A stretch of 64,000 bases of DNA from Aurantiacibacter xanthus (GTDB taxonomy: Bacteria > Pseudomonadota > Alphaproteobacteria > Sphingomonadales > Sphingomonadaceae), in the NCBI RefSeq assembly GCF_003584015.1, contig NZ_QXFM01000010.1, positions 1 to 64,000 on the forward strand, read 5' to 3'. Both the position numbers and the translations under genes were made by a program. Below, piece by piece: positions 1 to 8,531 of this stretch. The notes below the pieces were generated by a model that was not told where the DNA came from, searched no databases, and was given only the letters and a program-made list of their open reading frames with translations. Each line of letters starts with the position of its first letter. Within the stretch, counting starts at the first letter, position 1.

Positions 1-532
1 CAAGCTGCTCGCCCCGCAGCTCGCGCCCGCGTGCGATCCGGTCGCGCAGCCCCTGCGTGCGTTCGCGCACCTGCGGCACGGCATCATGCATCAGCGCGCG
101 CAGATAGACGACATCCTTGACCGAGCCGGGCCGGAGCACCGCCAGCGCCACCGGACGACGCGAGAACTTCTGCAACGCCGCCGTGAGGCGAACGACGGGG
201 CGCTGCTGATGGCCGATCTCCTCGCGCAGATCGAGCCGCTCGCGGTCGATCATGGCGATGCGGGCATGGGCGGCGGCGATCCCCGCCTCGGCCTGCTGGA
301 TGCGCGCGGCGGTGGCAGCGGCCTCGGCGGCGTAGCGTTCGGCGGCATCCTCGGCCTCGCTGGCCTGCTGCTCGAACTGCGCGCTGCGTGCCTCGGCAGC
401 GCGGCGCTCGGCCAGCGCCTGGGCAAGTGCGGCGCGAGTATCGTCAGCATTGTCGAACATGACCGGGGCCTGCGCGAAGGCCGTGGCGGCGAACAGGCCG
501 GCGGCAATCAGCAGCAGGATGAGGCGGTCCAT
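1..532 (-). CDS. EnvC/LytM-type murein hydrolase activator, N-terminal part (truncated by window edge)
   Basis: The first 177 codons, read from an ATG at 532, begin with a hydrophobic signal peptide (MDRLILLLIAAG, cleavage likely after AFA-QA). A long Ala/Glu/Arg-rich coiled coil follows (residues about 30-100, with repeats such as LAQALAERRAAEARS). This matches the periplasmic coiled-coil half of EnvC-like proteins, which activate septal amidases through a C-terminal LytM (M23) domain. That domain would lie beyond position 1, so it is inferred from the family and from the rsfS-rlmH-envC gene order. The gene starts 4 bp downstream of the rlmH stop and is probably co-transcribed with it. Confidence 0.75.
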   Translation of the reverse strand, partial: MDRLILLLIAAGLFAATAFAQAPVMFDNADDTRAALAQALAERRAAEARSAQFEQQASEAEDAAERYAAEAAATAARIQQAEAGIAAAHARIAMIDRERLDLREEIGHQQRPVVRLTAALQKFSRRPVALAVLRPGSVKDVVYLRALMHDAVPQVRERTQGLRDRIARGRELRGEQL

Positions 533-536
533 CGCG

Positions 537-959
537 CTATCCTGCCCGATGATAGGGGTGCCCGGCAAGGATCGCGGTGGCGCGGAAAAGTTGCTCCATC
601 ACCATCGCGCGTACCAGCAGGTGCGGCCAGGTCGCCTTGCCGAACGAAATAAGCAGGTCCGCCGCCTCACGTTCCTCGGGCGCGTGGCCATCGGCGGCGC
701 CGATCACGAAGCGGCACTCGCGCATGCCGCCATCGCGCCATTGTTCGAGCTGACGGGCCAGCTCTTCGGACGAGAGGTTCTTGCCCTTCTCGTCGAGCAG
801 CACGGTGCGCATGGGCGTGAGCGGCTCGGGGATGCGACCGCCGGTTTCGGGCAGTTCGGTGAGTTTGAGCGGCCAGGTGATGCGCTTCTCATAGCGCGCG
901 ACCAGCTCGGCCTCGGGCGACCGGGCGATCTTTCCGCGCGCGATGACATGGAGCAGCAT
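537..959 (-). CDS. rlmH: 23S rRNA (pseudouridine1915-N3)-methyltransferase RlmH
   Basis: This 140-residue protein has the normal RlmH length. It starts MLLHVIARGKI and ends with the conserved QLFRA...GHPYHR tail that closes the SPOUT-knot SAM site; the central FVIGAADGH segment is the SAM-binding G-rich loop. RlmH methylates the pseudouridine at 1915 in helix 69 of 23S rRNA on assembled 70S ribosomes. It lies between rsfS and the EnvC-like gene on the same strand, the usual alphaproteobacterial order. The ATG start follows a GGCCTCCTTCC-type sequence on the + strand, i.e. a good purine-rich site on the coding strand. Confidence 0.95.
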   Translation of the reverse strand: MLLHVIARGKIARSPEAELVARYEKRITWPLKLTELPETGGRIPEPLTPMRTVLLDEKGKNLSSEELARQLEQWRDGGMRECRFVIGAADGHAPEEREAADLLISFGKATWPHLLVRAMVMEQLFRATAILAGHPYHRAG

Positions 960-976
960 GGGAAGGAGGCCTAAAT

Positions 977-1104
977 CGGTCGCTCTGCGACCGCAAGCAT
1001 GTCCTGAGCCTGCCGAAGGAGGCGACTGGCCGCCCGCAGGCGCCCCGCAGCCCTAAAAGGGCGAAGGGAATAGCGCCGAGGACGCTCGCCCGGATGGGCG
1101 AGCG
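977..1104. repeat. rsfS-rlmH spacer with two perfect hairpins and a repeat fragment
   Basis: The 154-bp gap contains a 7-bp hairpin (977-993, CGGTCGC-TCT-GCGACCG) and a 9-bp hairpin with a GGAT loop (1083-1104, CGCTCGCCC/GGGCGAGCG). Between them lies a fragment resembling the CCTGAGCCTG(T/C)CGAAGG repeat common between sphingomonad genes (about 1002-1020). Neither hairpin has a T-run on either strand, so these are more likely mRNA-processing or repeat elements than terminators. Confidence 0.5.
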
Positions 1105-1113
1105 CAAAGATAG

Positions 1114-1575
1114 CTACGCGCTTCCCACGGCCTCGCGCTTGCCTTCGTCGCCGAAGCCCCACATCCGTTCCAGGTTGTAGAAGCTGCGCACTTCGGGGCG
1201 GAACAGGTGGACCACCACGTCGCCCGCGTCGATCAGCACCCAGTCGGCGGCGGGCAGGCCCTCTATCCGCGGGCTCGGCTCGCCGGACTTCTTCAGCTCC
1301 TCGGCCAGCTTCTGCGCCATCGACGCGACCTGCCGGGTCGAACGGCCCGAGGCGATCACCATGTGATCGGCCACCGAGCTTTTGCCTTCGAGCGGGATCG
1401 AAACGATTTCCTGCGCCTGATCGTCGTCAAGCTGCTTGAGGATCATGGCGTGGAGCGATCCGGGGACCGCTTCGATTTCTGAAAGTTGGTCAGTCATTGC
1501 AAATATGGTTGCTGCTCTGGTGCTGGTGCCGATGTCGCTGCGGCGCGGGTGCGCTGGTGTGCTCGCTTCGGTCAT
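1114..1575 (-). CDS. rsfS: ribosome silencing factor RsfS
   Basis: This is a DUF143/Iojap family protein. It carries the conserved core DHMVIASGRSTRQVA and the C-terminal DWVLIDAGDVVVHLF...SFYNLERMW. RsfS binds L14 and blocks subunit joining when nutrients are scarce. The start is uncertain. A GTG (1578) and an ATG (1575) sit 11-14 nt after a GAGGAG, giving 153-154 residues; an internal ATG at 1497 (MTDQLSEIE) gives the more usual length of about 127 but has no visible ribosome site. It follows nadD on the same strand, the typical arrangement. Confidence 0.9.
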   Translation of the reverse strand: MTEASTPAHPRRSDIGTSTRAATIFAMTDQLSEIEAVPGSLHAMILKQLDDDQAQEIVSIPLEGKSSVADHMVIASGRSTRQVASMAQKLAEELKKSGEPSPRIEGLPAADWVLIDAGDVVVHLFRPEVRSFYNLERMWGFGDEGKREAVGSA

Positions 1576-1634
1576 CACGAAAGGTCAGGCTCCTCATAGG
1601 GAAATGCTCATGGGCAATAGCGAGGCCCGGCGGC

Positions 1635-2321
1635 TCACGCAGCCGGCTCCCTATGGGACACATGAATGAGAGAATGCGTCACTTCGTCGCGAGGCGGTGC
1701 GCCGGAATATCCGTCCGCCCAGTGCGGATCCTGTTCGCGCAGCATTGTCGCCGAGCGCGGATCGGGATCGAAACGCAATTCTATCAGAGCGGGTGCGCTC
1801 CATTCGCCCCGGTTGCGAAAGCGGGCTGCAGATAACCGGTAACGCCGCAGCCAGGCCATTGCAGGACTTGCAAGGGCATCGGCATCATAGCCGGGGCGGG
1901 CAATCACGGCAATGGGCATTTCCCGCGCGATGGCGCGCCAGCTTTTCCAGCGGTGAAACTGGGCGAGATTGTCCGATCCCATCAGCCACACGAACCGGCG
2001 GTGGGGGAACCTGCGCTTGAGCGCGCGCAGCGTGTCGACGGTGTAGCGGGTGCCAAGGTCGCGCTCGATTGCGGTGACCCTGATCGGAGCGCGGCGACTC
2101 TGCTGCCGGGCCGAGCGAACGCGCGCGCTGAGCGGAGCCATGCCCGCGCGCGGCTTCAGCGGGTTGCCGGGCGAAACCAGCCACCAGACCTCGTCGAGAT
2201 CGAGCGCGCCCAACGTGAACAGCGAGATGCGCCGATGCCCTGCATGAGCCGGGTTGAAGCTCCCGCCCAGCAGCCCGGTCAGCGGACCATCGCGGCCTCG
2301 TCGCTGGACGCGTGTCAGCAA
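1635..2321 (-). CDS. nadD: nicotinate-nucleotide adenylyltransferase NadD
   Basis: NadD makes deamido-NAD from nicotinate mononucleotide and ATP in NAD biosynthesis. The nucleotidyltransferase signature GGSFNPAHAGH (residues about 19-29, containing the HxGH motif) is clear, as are TRYTVDTL, GSDNLAQFHRW and a C-terminal RSATMLR corresponding to the (S/T)xxxR loop. Length (228) is normal. The only plausible start in frame is TTG at 2321, overlapping the end of the aldo/keto reductase gene by 7 bp, which suggests translational coupling. Confidence 0.93.
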   Translation of the reverse strand: MLTRVQRRGRDGPLTGLLGGSFNPAHAGHRRISLFTLGALDLDEVWWLVSPGNPLKPRAGMAPLSARVRSARQQSRRAPIRVTAIERDLGTRYTVDTLRALKRRFPHRRFVWLMGSDNLAQFHRWKSWRAIAREMPIAVIARPGYDADALASPAMAWLRRYRLSAARFRNRGEWSAPALIELRFDPDPRSATMLREQDPHWADGYSGAPPRDEVTHSLIHVSHREPAA

Positions 2322-3370
2322 GAGGTAGCCCGGCGCGGAGTGATGCGGAAACCGTGGCGATGGTTCTGCGCCTTGATCGCCCAGCCCGGATAGTCGTCAT
2401 CGGGCGTACCGATAGCCGCAAGCTGTTCCAGCTCGCCCGCGCTCAGCTCGATATCGGTCGCGGCGAGATTCTGCGCCAGCTGGTCGGCCTTGCGCGCGCC
2501 CATGATCACGCTCGACACCACCTCCTGATGCAGCAACCACGCCAGTGCCACCGCTGCCACAGACACATCACGCTCAGCCGCCATCGGGCGCATCGCATCG
2601 ACCGCCTGCGCAGCAAGACCGATGTCGGCGCGCGGGAAATCGAGCGTCATGCGTCGGCCCTCGCCCTTCACCGCACCATCCTTGCCAAAATCGTACTTGC
2701 CCGAGAGCAGGCCGCCGATCAGCGGGCTCCACACCAGCAGGCCCAACCCTTCCGAGCGCATCATCGGCACGATCTCGCGCTCCAGTTCGCGCCCGGAAAC
2801 AGCGTAATAGGCCTGATTCGAAACGAATTTGTCCCACCCGCGCCGCTCGGCAATGCCCAGCGCCCTGGCGATCTGCCAGGCCGCCCAGTTGGACACGCCG
2901 ACATAGCGCGCGCGGCCCGAACGCACGATGTCCTCCAGCGCGCGCAGGCCCTCCTCCATATTGGCGTTCGGATCCCAGCCGTGGATCTGGTAAAGATCGA
3001 CATGGTCGAGCCCGAGCCGCTCAAGGCTGGCGTCGATCTGGCCGAGCAGGTGATAGCGGCTGTAGCCGCCATCGTTCGGCCCCTCGCCCATCGGCCCCAT
3101 GCCCTTGGTCGCGATCACGATCTGGTCGCGGGCAATGCCGAGGTCGCGCAGGGCCTGCCCGGTGAACTGCTCGCTCTGCCCGAACGAATAGACATTGGCG
3201 GTGTCGATGAAGTTCACGCCCGCATCGAGCGCCTGCTTCACCAAGGCGGTCGAAGCCGCCTGATCGAGGTCGTGCTGGAAGAAGCCGCCCGGCTTGTTGC
3301 CGAAGGTCATCGCGCCAAGGCACAGTTCGGAGACGACCATCCCGGTCGTCCCCAGTCGGTTGTAGCGCAT
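2315..3370 (-). CDS. aldo/keto reductase
   Basis: A TIM-barrel NADPH-dependent oxidoreductase of the AKR superfamily (351 residues). It begins MRYNRLGTTGMVVSELCLG, then CLGAMTFG, the catalytic-Asp segment DTANVYSFGQSE, IATKGM with the catalytic Lys, YQIHGWD with the active-site His, and a C-terminal dinucleotide-binding region IMGARKADQLAQNL. The substrate cannot be told from sequence. It lies between proA and nadD in one tight minus-strand run (26 bp from proA), an insertion into an otherwise ordinary nadD-proA neighbourhood. Confidence 0.92.
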   Translation of the reverse strand: MRYNRLGTTGMVVSELCLGAMTFGNKPGGFFQHDLDQAASTALVKQALDAGVNFIDTANVYSFGQSEQFTGQALRDLGIARDQIVIATKGMGPMGEGPNDGGYSRYHLLGQIDASLERLGLDHVDLYQIHGWDPNANMEEGLRALEDIVRSGRARYVGVSNWAAWQIARALGIAERRGWDKFVSNQAYYAVSGRELEREIVPMMRSEGLGLLVWSPLIGGLLSGKYDFGKDGAVKGEGRRMTLDFPRADIGLAAQAVDAMRPMAAERDVSVAAVALAWLLHQEVVSSVIMGARKADQLAQNLAATDIELSAGELEQLAAIGTPDDDYPGWAIKAQNHRHGFRITPRRATSC

Positions 3371-3396
3371 TCGGCCTCTCCCCTATGCGGCGCGGC

Positions 3397-4698
3397 TCAG
3401 GGGCGTGCCTGCCCCGTGCCGTGGACCTGCCACTTGTAGGTGGTCAGCCCCTCGAGCGCCACTGGCCCGCGTGCGTGCAGGCGGCCCGTCGCAATGCCGA
3501 TCTCGGCACCGAGGCCGAATTCGCCGCCATCGGCGAACTGGCTCGAGGCGTTGTGCATCACGATGGCGCTGTCGACCTCGGCGAGGAAGCGCGCGGCAGC
3601 CGCTTGGTCGGCGGTGACGATGGCTTCGGTGTGGCCCGAGGAATGAAGCGCGATATGCTCGAGCGCGGCATCGAGACCGTCAACCACGGCCACCGAGAGC
3701 ACGGCGTCGAGATATTCGGTGTCCCAGTCCTCATCGGAAGCCGTGCCGATCCGTGAATCGAGCGCCCGTGCCCGCGCATCGCCGCGCAGTTCGCACCCGG
3801 CATCGAGCAGCGCGGCCACCACGTCCTGCGAGGCAGGGAAGTTGGCATCGAGCAGCAGCGTCTCCATCGCGCCGCAGATGCCCGTGCGGCGCATCTTCGC
3901 GTTCAGCGCCAGCTTCTTCGCCATCTCGGGATCGGCAGCGGCATGGATATAGGTGTGGCAAATGCCGTCGAGGTGCGCGAGCACCGGCACGCGGGCATCG
4001 TTCTGCACCCGCTCGACCAAACTTTTCCCACCGCGCGGCACGATCATGTCGACCAGCCCCGCAGCCTTGAGCATCGCGCCCACGGCGGCACGGTCCTGCG
4101 TCGGCATCAGCTGGATCGCCTCAGCGGGCACGCCCTTGCTGGCGACGCCCTCGGTGAAGGCAGCGTGCAGCGCACGGTTCGAATTGACCGCCTCGCTCCC
4201 GCCGCGCAGCAGCGCCGCATTGCCCGAGCGCAGGCACAACGCCGCCGCATCAGCGGTGACATTGGGGCGGCTCTCGTAAATGATCCCGATCAGGCCGATA
4301 GGAATGCGCCGGCGCACCAGTTCGAGCCCCGAGGGCACGGTGCTGCGATCGATCTCCTGACCGACAGGATCGGGCAGGCTCGCCACGTTCTCGATTGCAG
4401 AAGCAATGCCGTCGAGGCGCTGCTCGTCGAGCATCAGCCGGTCGAGCATCGCAGGCGCGAGGCCATTGGCCTTGCCCGCATCGAGGTCTTTCGTGTTGGC
4501 GGCGAGGATTTCCGGCGCAGCCTTGCGGATGGCGGCGGCGGCGGCGCGCAGGGCGTCTGCCTTGTCGGCATCGCTCATCAGCGCGAGCACGCGCTGCGCC
4601 TTGCGCCCGGCACGCGCCAGATCGTGTACGATCTGCTCGCAATCGGAGGGGGTGTTCTGGCCGGAATCGGCCGTGCGTGTCTTCAGTTCAATATCCAT
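3397..4698 (-). CDS. proA: glutamate-5-semialdehyde dehydrogenase ProA
   Basis: The NADPH-dependent second step of proline synthesis, reducing gamma-glutamyl phosphate. The 433-residue length is normal from the ATG at 4698 (MDIELKTRT); a longer reading to 4821 adds a non-conserved stretch and was rejected. Visible family features are IIYESRPNVTADAAALCLRSGN, the catalytic cysteine in RRTGICGAME (about C275), and FADGGEFGLGAEIGI near the C terminus. It is the first gene of the minus-strand run. proB is not in the window. Confidence 0.96.
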   Translation of the reverse strand: MDIELKTRTADSGQNTPSDCEQIVHDLARAGRKAQRVLALMSDADKADALRAAAAAIRKAAPEILAANTKDLDAGKANGLAPAMLDRLMLDEQRLDGIASAIENVASLPDPVGQEIDRSTVPSGLELVRRRIPIGLIGIIYESRPNVTADAAALCLRSGNAALLRGGSEAVNSNRALHAAFTEGVASKGVPAEAIQLMPTQDRAAVGAMLKAAGLVDMIVPRGGKSLVERVQNDARVPVLAHLDGICHTYIHAAADPEMAKKLALNAKMRRTGICGAMETLLLDANFPASQDVVAALLDAGCELRGDARARALDSRIGTASDEDWDTEYLDAVLSVAVVDGLDAALEHIALHSSGHTEAIVTADQAAAARFLAEVDSAIVMHNASSQFADGGEFGLGAEIGIATGRLHARGPVALEGLTTYKWQVHGTGQARP

Positions 4699-4922
4699 AA
4701 AGGCAAACCTACCATTGCTGCGACGGCTTGTCAGGGGGCGATTCGCGCACACTCGAGTCGTCAAAAAGTTCCCGCATCCCGCGAAAATATTTCGCAAATC
4801 CGCACGACTCATCCCGCGCAACCGTCAGTTCATCCCGTCTCAGCACCCCAAGCGGTCGACCTCACACACGCTTCCGCTATCGCCCCCCGCGGACAGGGGT
4901 AACGCGTCAAGCGGGGTCGACA
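4699..4922. promoter_or_regulatory. divergent promoter region, proA / M23 peptidase
   Basis: A gene-free stretch of about 220 bp between divergently read genes must carry both promoters. I see no clear -35/-10 pair or operator palindrome. Confidence 0.4.
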
Positions 4923-6110
4923 TTGGTTTTTCCTAAGGTTGCAAAGCGCCTTGCGCGCGTCCGCTCCTGGTTTCCCGAGCGTGAGTTCTTCATGCGCTCG
5001 CAAGGGCAGGTTCGCTTCATCAAGGTCAGCTCGCGCCTGCAGATGGGCGCTGCCGCCGTCGTGCTGACGGCTGGCCTGCTCTGGCTCGGCGCGCTCGGCA
5101 CCATGGCGGTCACCCAGTACCAGACCAGCAGCGAAATGGCCTCGCTGCTTGACCGCGAGGCGACCGTCGCCAGGTCGGAAGACCGGCTGGACGCCTATCG
5201 CGGCGATCTCGATGCCACCATGGCCGATCTTGCCAAGCGGCAGGATGTGCTCGACCAGCTCGCCGACGAACTGCCCGAAGACCTGCTGACCGACAGCGCC
5301 GACGACACCGTGAGCGATTCGAGCAAGGAGGCCACGCGCCTGATCAGCCTGGTGGGTGAGAGCTTTCCCGAGGCGGTTGGTCTGGCCCGGCTTGAGGCCC
5401 GCCAGCTCGCCTTCGTCGAGCGCATGACCCGCTTTGCCGACCGCCGTTCGCGCCGCGCCGAGGAGGCGCTGCGTTCGCTCGGGCTCGATCCGGCCTCGAT
5501 CCTCGCGCAGGACCGGGTCGCCACAGGTGGCCCACTCGAACTGCTGTCGACCGAGAGCGACGGTTCGCTCGATCCCCGCTTCGAACGGCTGGGCCTCAGC
5601 ATTGCCCGGATGAGCGCGCTCGAACGCGGGCTGGACGGGGTGCCGCAGGTGATGCCCGCCGATGCCGGGTCGATCAGTTCGGGCTTCGGTGTGCGCCACG
5701 ATCCGTTCAACGGCCACGCAGCGATGCACTCGGGCCTCGATTTCCGCGCGCCCTATGGCTCGCCGATCCACGCCGCCGCCGAGGGCGAGGTGACCTTCGT
5801 CGGGTTCAAGGGCGGCTATGGCCGCACGGTCGAGGTGAGCCACGGGTCGGGCATGATCACCCGTTATGCCCACATGTCGCGCTCATCGGCGAAGGTCGGC
5901 CAGAAGGTCGAGGCCGGCGCGGTGATCGGCGCCATCGGCAGCTCGGGCCGCTCGACCGGGCCGCATCTGCATTTCGAAGTTCGCATCAACGGGCGCGCGG
6001 TAAACCCGCGTCCGTTCCTGGAGACAGCCCCGCATGTTCTTGAAGAAGCAAGATCCAGCAGCCCTTCCCGCATCGCCGGGGAGCCAGGCGGAGCGACGGC
6101 GGGTGGCTAG
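4923..6110 (+). CDS. membrane-anchored M23 (LytM) family peptidase, DUF5930-type
   Basis: A cell-wall endopeptidase with an N-terminal transmembrane helix (about residues 40-62, MGAAAVVLTAGLLWLGALG), a periplasmic coiled-coil linker, and a C-terminal LytM domain with both zinc-ligand motifs, HSGLDFRAPYG and HLHFEVR (HxH). I chose a TTG start at 4923 because the segment WFPEREFFMRSQG, which resembles the conserved N-terminus of this family, would be lost from the ATG at 4992. Both starts are possible. Its last 77 bp overlap the bactofilin gene, so the two are translationally linked; peptidase-bactofilin pairs are known cell-shape modules. Confidence 0.85.
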   Translation: MVFPKVAKRLARVRSWFPEREFFMRSQGQVRFIKVSSRLQMGAAAVVLTAGLLWLGALGTMAVTQYQTSSEMASLLDREATVARSEDRLDAYRGDLDATMADLAKRQDVLDQLADELPEDLLTDSADDTVSDSSKEATRLISLVGESFPEAVGLARLEARQLAFVERMTRFADRRSRRAEEALRSLGLDPASILAQDRVATGGPLELLSTESDGSLDPRFERLGLSIARMSALERGLDGVPQVMPADAGSISSGFGVRHDPFNGHAAMHSGLDFRAPYGSPIHAAAEGEVTFVGFKGGYGRTVEVSHGSGMITRYAHMSRSSAKVGQKVEAGAVIGAIGSSGRSTGPHLHFEVRINGRAVNPRPFLETAPHVLEEARSSSPSRIAGEPGGATAGG

Positions 6111-6504
6111 TTCCGGCACCTTTTCGGTGTTCGGGCCGGATGTCACCATCCACGGCAATGTCGAGGCCTCGGTCGACCTGCATGTCGATGGCAGTGTGAT
6201 CGGCGACATTGCCTGCGCCTCGCTGGTGCAGGGCGAAGGCAGCCGGATCGAGGGTGAGGTCAAGGCGCAGAGCGCGCGGCTCGCGGGAACGGTGGAAGGC
6301 CGGATCGACGCGGTCGAGCTGGTGATCCTCAAGACCGCGCGCATCCTCGGCGATGTCAGCTACGAGACGCTCACCATCGAGCAGGGCGCGCAGGTCAATG
6401 GCCGGTTCGCGCCGCACGGGGCCAATCTGGCCGCAGGCAATGCGCAGGTCGACGTGGCTCCGCTGCCCGGCGCCGACAGCGACCAGATGCTGCTGCCGAA
6501 CTGA
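6034..6504 (+). CDS. bactofilin (DUF583)
   Basis: Bactofilins polymerise into membrane-associated filaments that position cell-wall enzymes. This 156-residue protein has a disordered N-terminus followed by the right-handed beta-helix repeat pattern of hydrophobic-x-G units (VTIHGNVEASVDLHVDGSV, IEGEVKAQSARLAGTVEGRI, ILGDVSYETLTIEQGAQVNG) across residues about 28-130, and a short tail ending MLLPN. The start is ATG 6034, preceded by GGAGA at a good distance, inside the end of the M23 gene in another frame. Confidence 0.95.
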   Translation: MFLKKQDPAALPASPGSQAERRRVASSGTFSVFGPDVTIHGNVEASVDLHVDGSVIGDIACASLVQGEGSRIEGEVKAQSARLAGTVEGRIDAVELVILKTARILGDVSYETLTIEQGAQVNGRFAPHGANLAAGNAQVDVAPLPGADSDQMLLPN

Positions 6505-6533
6505 TTTTCACGAATAGCCGGTTGGAGAGGAGA

Positions 6534-6562
6534 AAGGGGCGGACCGCAAGGCCGCCCCTTTT
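6534..6562. terminator. bidirectional rho-independent terminator
   Basis: A GGGGCGG/CCGCCCC stem with AAAGG before and CCTTTT after the loop lies between the convergent bactofilin and trcR genes. The symmetric A and T tracts make it usable from both strands. Confidence 0.8.
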
Positions 6563-6594
6563 GCAATTTCTCGTCCTGACGGGAAAGGCCCCGA

Positions 6595-7317
6595 TCAGCC
6601 CTGGCCGGGGGTGCTTTCGCCCGCTTCGGCAGCGCGCCTGGCTTCGAGCCATGCCTCGGCCTCGGCTTCCTGCGCGGCTTCGGAGGCGGCCTTGGCGGCT
6701 TCCTCGCGTTCGCGGCGCAGTTCCTCGATCAGCTTTTCCTTGTCGTCGCGCTGGTCGATCACCGGCACTTCGACTTCCTCGCCTTCGACGACCGGGATGT
6801 TCTTCGCCGCCTTGGCCACGGCCGCATCCAACTCGCGCTGCGAGCACAGGCCCAGCGTCACCGGGTCCTTCGGCTGGATGTTGGCGATGTTCCAGTGGCT
6901 GCGATCGCGAATCGCGTTGATGGTGTTGCGGGTGGTGCCGATCAGCTTGCCGATCTGCGCGTCCGAAATCTCGGGGTGGCTGCGGATGATCCAGGCGATG
7001 CCATCGGGCTTGTCCTGACGCTTCGACACCGGGGTATAGCGCGGGCCCTTGGTGCGGCTGACGTCGACCGGGGCTTTCTGCATCTTCAGCGAATAGTTGG
7101 CATCGGCCTGGCCACGCTCGATCTCGGCGTGAGTCAGCTCGCCCGAGTGCACGGGGTCGCGCCCGGTGTACTTCGAGCTGGCGAGGTCGTCGGCCATGGC
7201 CTGAACCTCGAGAATGTGCAGCCCGCAGAACTCTGCGATCTGGCTGAAGCTCAACGCGGTGTTGTCGACCAGCCAGCTGGCGGTCGCATGCGGCATCAGG
7301 GGAGTCGGCTGGGCCAC
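6595..7317 (-). CDS. trcR: cell-cycle transcriptional regulator TrcR family (DUF1013)
   Basis: A 240-residue DUF1013 protein. The N-terminal part (LPHATASWLVDNTALSF...FCGLHILEVQAMAD) and the central AWIIRSHPEISDAQIGKLIGTTRNTINAIRDR segment look like a helix-turn-helix. The C-terminus is a charged Glu/Ala/Arg coiled coil. Members are nearly universal in alphaproteobacteria and are annotated as cell-cycle transcription regulators; the exact targets here are unknown. The start is GTG 7317 (VAQPTPLMPHA), 8 nt after GGAG. Confidence 0.9.
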   Translation of the reverse strand: MAQPTPLMPHATASWLVDNTALSFSQIAEFCGLHILEVQAMADDLASSKYTGRDPVHSGELTHAEIERGQADANYSLKMQKAPVDVSRTKGPRYTPVSKRQDKPDGIAWIIRSHPEISDAQIGKLIGTTRNTINAIRDRSHWNIANIQPKDPVTLGLCSQRELDAAVAKAAKNIPVVEGEEVEVPVIDQRDDKEKLIEELRREREEAAKAASEAAQEAEAEAWLEARRAAEAGESTPGQG

Positions 7318-7469
7318 GGTGATTCTCCAAGTGCAGATCGGGCGGAAAATTCGGCCCGAAATAAAAGGGCCGCCCCTCGCGGGACGGCCGACCTTGAGCC
7401 TCCATGTAGGCCAATTGTCGAAAGACGGCAAGGATTTCGCGCAAGAGCGCCGCGCGAGGCCGCCCGTCG

Positions 7470-8513
7470 TCAGGCGGCAGCGGCGCGCAGGCCCGCCATC
7501 TGCACTTCGCGCGCGATCGGCGCAAGGCCCTCGCAAAACTGGTCGGCGCTGGCCTCCCAGCTATAGGTACGGCCCGCCGCAAGGCAGTCTTCGCGCGAGA
7601 AGGTCAGCGCCTCGGCGATGGCGTCTTCGAGCCGTTCGGCCATCGCGCCGCTGCCGGGTGCCAGCACGTCGAGCGGGCCGGGGACCGGATAGGCCGCCAC
7701 CGGCGTGCCGCAGGCGAGCGCCTCGATCATCACCAGCCCGAAGGTATCGGTACGGCTCGGGAACACGAACACATCGGCCCCGGCATAGCAGGCGGCCAGC
7801 GCCTCGCCCGAGCGGCGGCCGAGGAAGTGCGCCTCGGGATAGGCCTGTCGCAGCCGGTCGAGCGCGGGGCCATCGCCCACCACCACCCTGGAGCCGGGGT
7901 GGCTGTTGTCGAGAAAGGCCTCGATGTTCTTCTCCACCGCCACGCGCCCGACGTAGAGCTGGATCGGCCGTTGCAGCTCGAAGAACAGGTCGGGCGGCGG
8001 ATAGTCGGGCACGAAGGTGGCGAGATCGACACCCCGGCTCCAGTGATGAAGATGGGTCAGGCCATGGTCGCGCAACTGCTCGCGGATGGTCTCGGTGGCC
8101 ACCAGCACCCGCTCGGCGGGGGCATGGAACCGGCGGATCAGCGGCCAGATCGCGCTGGCGGGCAGGCCCGTGCGGCTGGCGACATAGTCGGGGAACTGCG
8201 TGTGATAGGCGGTGGTGAACGGATAGCCGAGCCTTAGGCAGTAACGCCGCGCCGCCCAGCCGAGCGGCCCCTCGGTCGCGATGTGAATCGCATCGGGGCA
8301 CAGGCTATCGAGCAGCGCCCCCACCTTGCGCAGGCCGGTCAGGGCCAGCCGGATCTCGGAGTAGGACGGGCACGGCACCGAGCGGAACAGGTCGGGCGAG
8401 ATGACGGCGACCTCGTGCCCACGGCTGCGCAGTTCGGCCACCACTGTGGTCAGCGTGCGCACCACCCCGTTCATCTGCGGGAGCCAGGCATCGGTTACGA
8501 GGGCGATCTTCAT
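7470..8513 (-). CDS. GT4 family glycosyltransferase
   Basis: A GT-B fold glycosyltransferase of 347 residues from MKIALVTDAWLPQ. It has the N-terminal MNGVVRTL motif, the phosphate/nucleotide-binding region YVGRVAVEKNIEAFL, and the GT4 donor-site motif FGLVMIEALACGTPVAAYPV. Relatives transfer sugars to lipids such as diacylglycerol or phosphatidylinositol. The direct neighbour upstream on the same strand is an LpxH-like phosphoesterase 18 bp away, a recurrent pairing that hints at glycolipid synthesis. The acceptor is not determinable. Confidence 0.9.
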   Translation of the reverse strand: MKIALVTDAWLPQMNGVVRTLTTVVAELRSRGHEVAVISPDLFRSVPCPSYSEIRLALTGLRKVGALLDSLCPDAIHIATEGPLGWAARRYCLRLGYPFTTAYHTQFPDYVASRTGLPASAIWPLIRRFHAPAERVLVATETIREQLRDHGLTHLHHWSRGVDLATFVPDYPPPDLFFELQRPIQLYVGRVAVEKNIEAFLDNSHPGSRVVVGDGPALDRLRQAYPEAHFLGRRSGEALAACYAGADVFVFPSRTDTFGLVMIEALACGTPVAAYPVPGPLDVLAPGSGAMAERLEDAIAEALTFSREDCLAAGRTYSWEASADQFCEGLAPIAREVQMAGLRAAAA

Positions 8514-8531
8514 CGGAAAACCCCGCGCCAA

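Noticed and set aside
2312-3439. 375-codon plus-strand open frame
   Set aside because: Antisense to the aldo/keto reductase, which has clear motifs.
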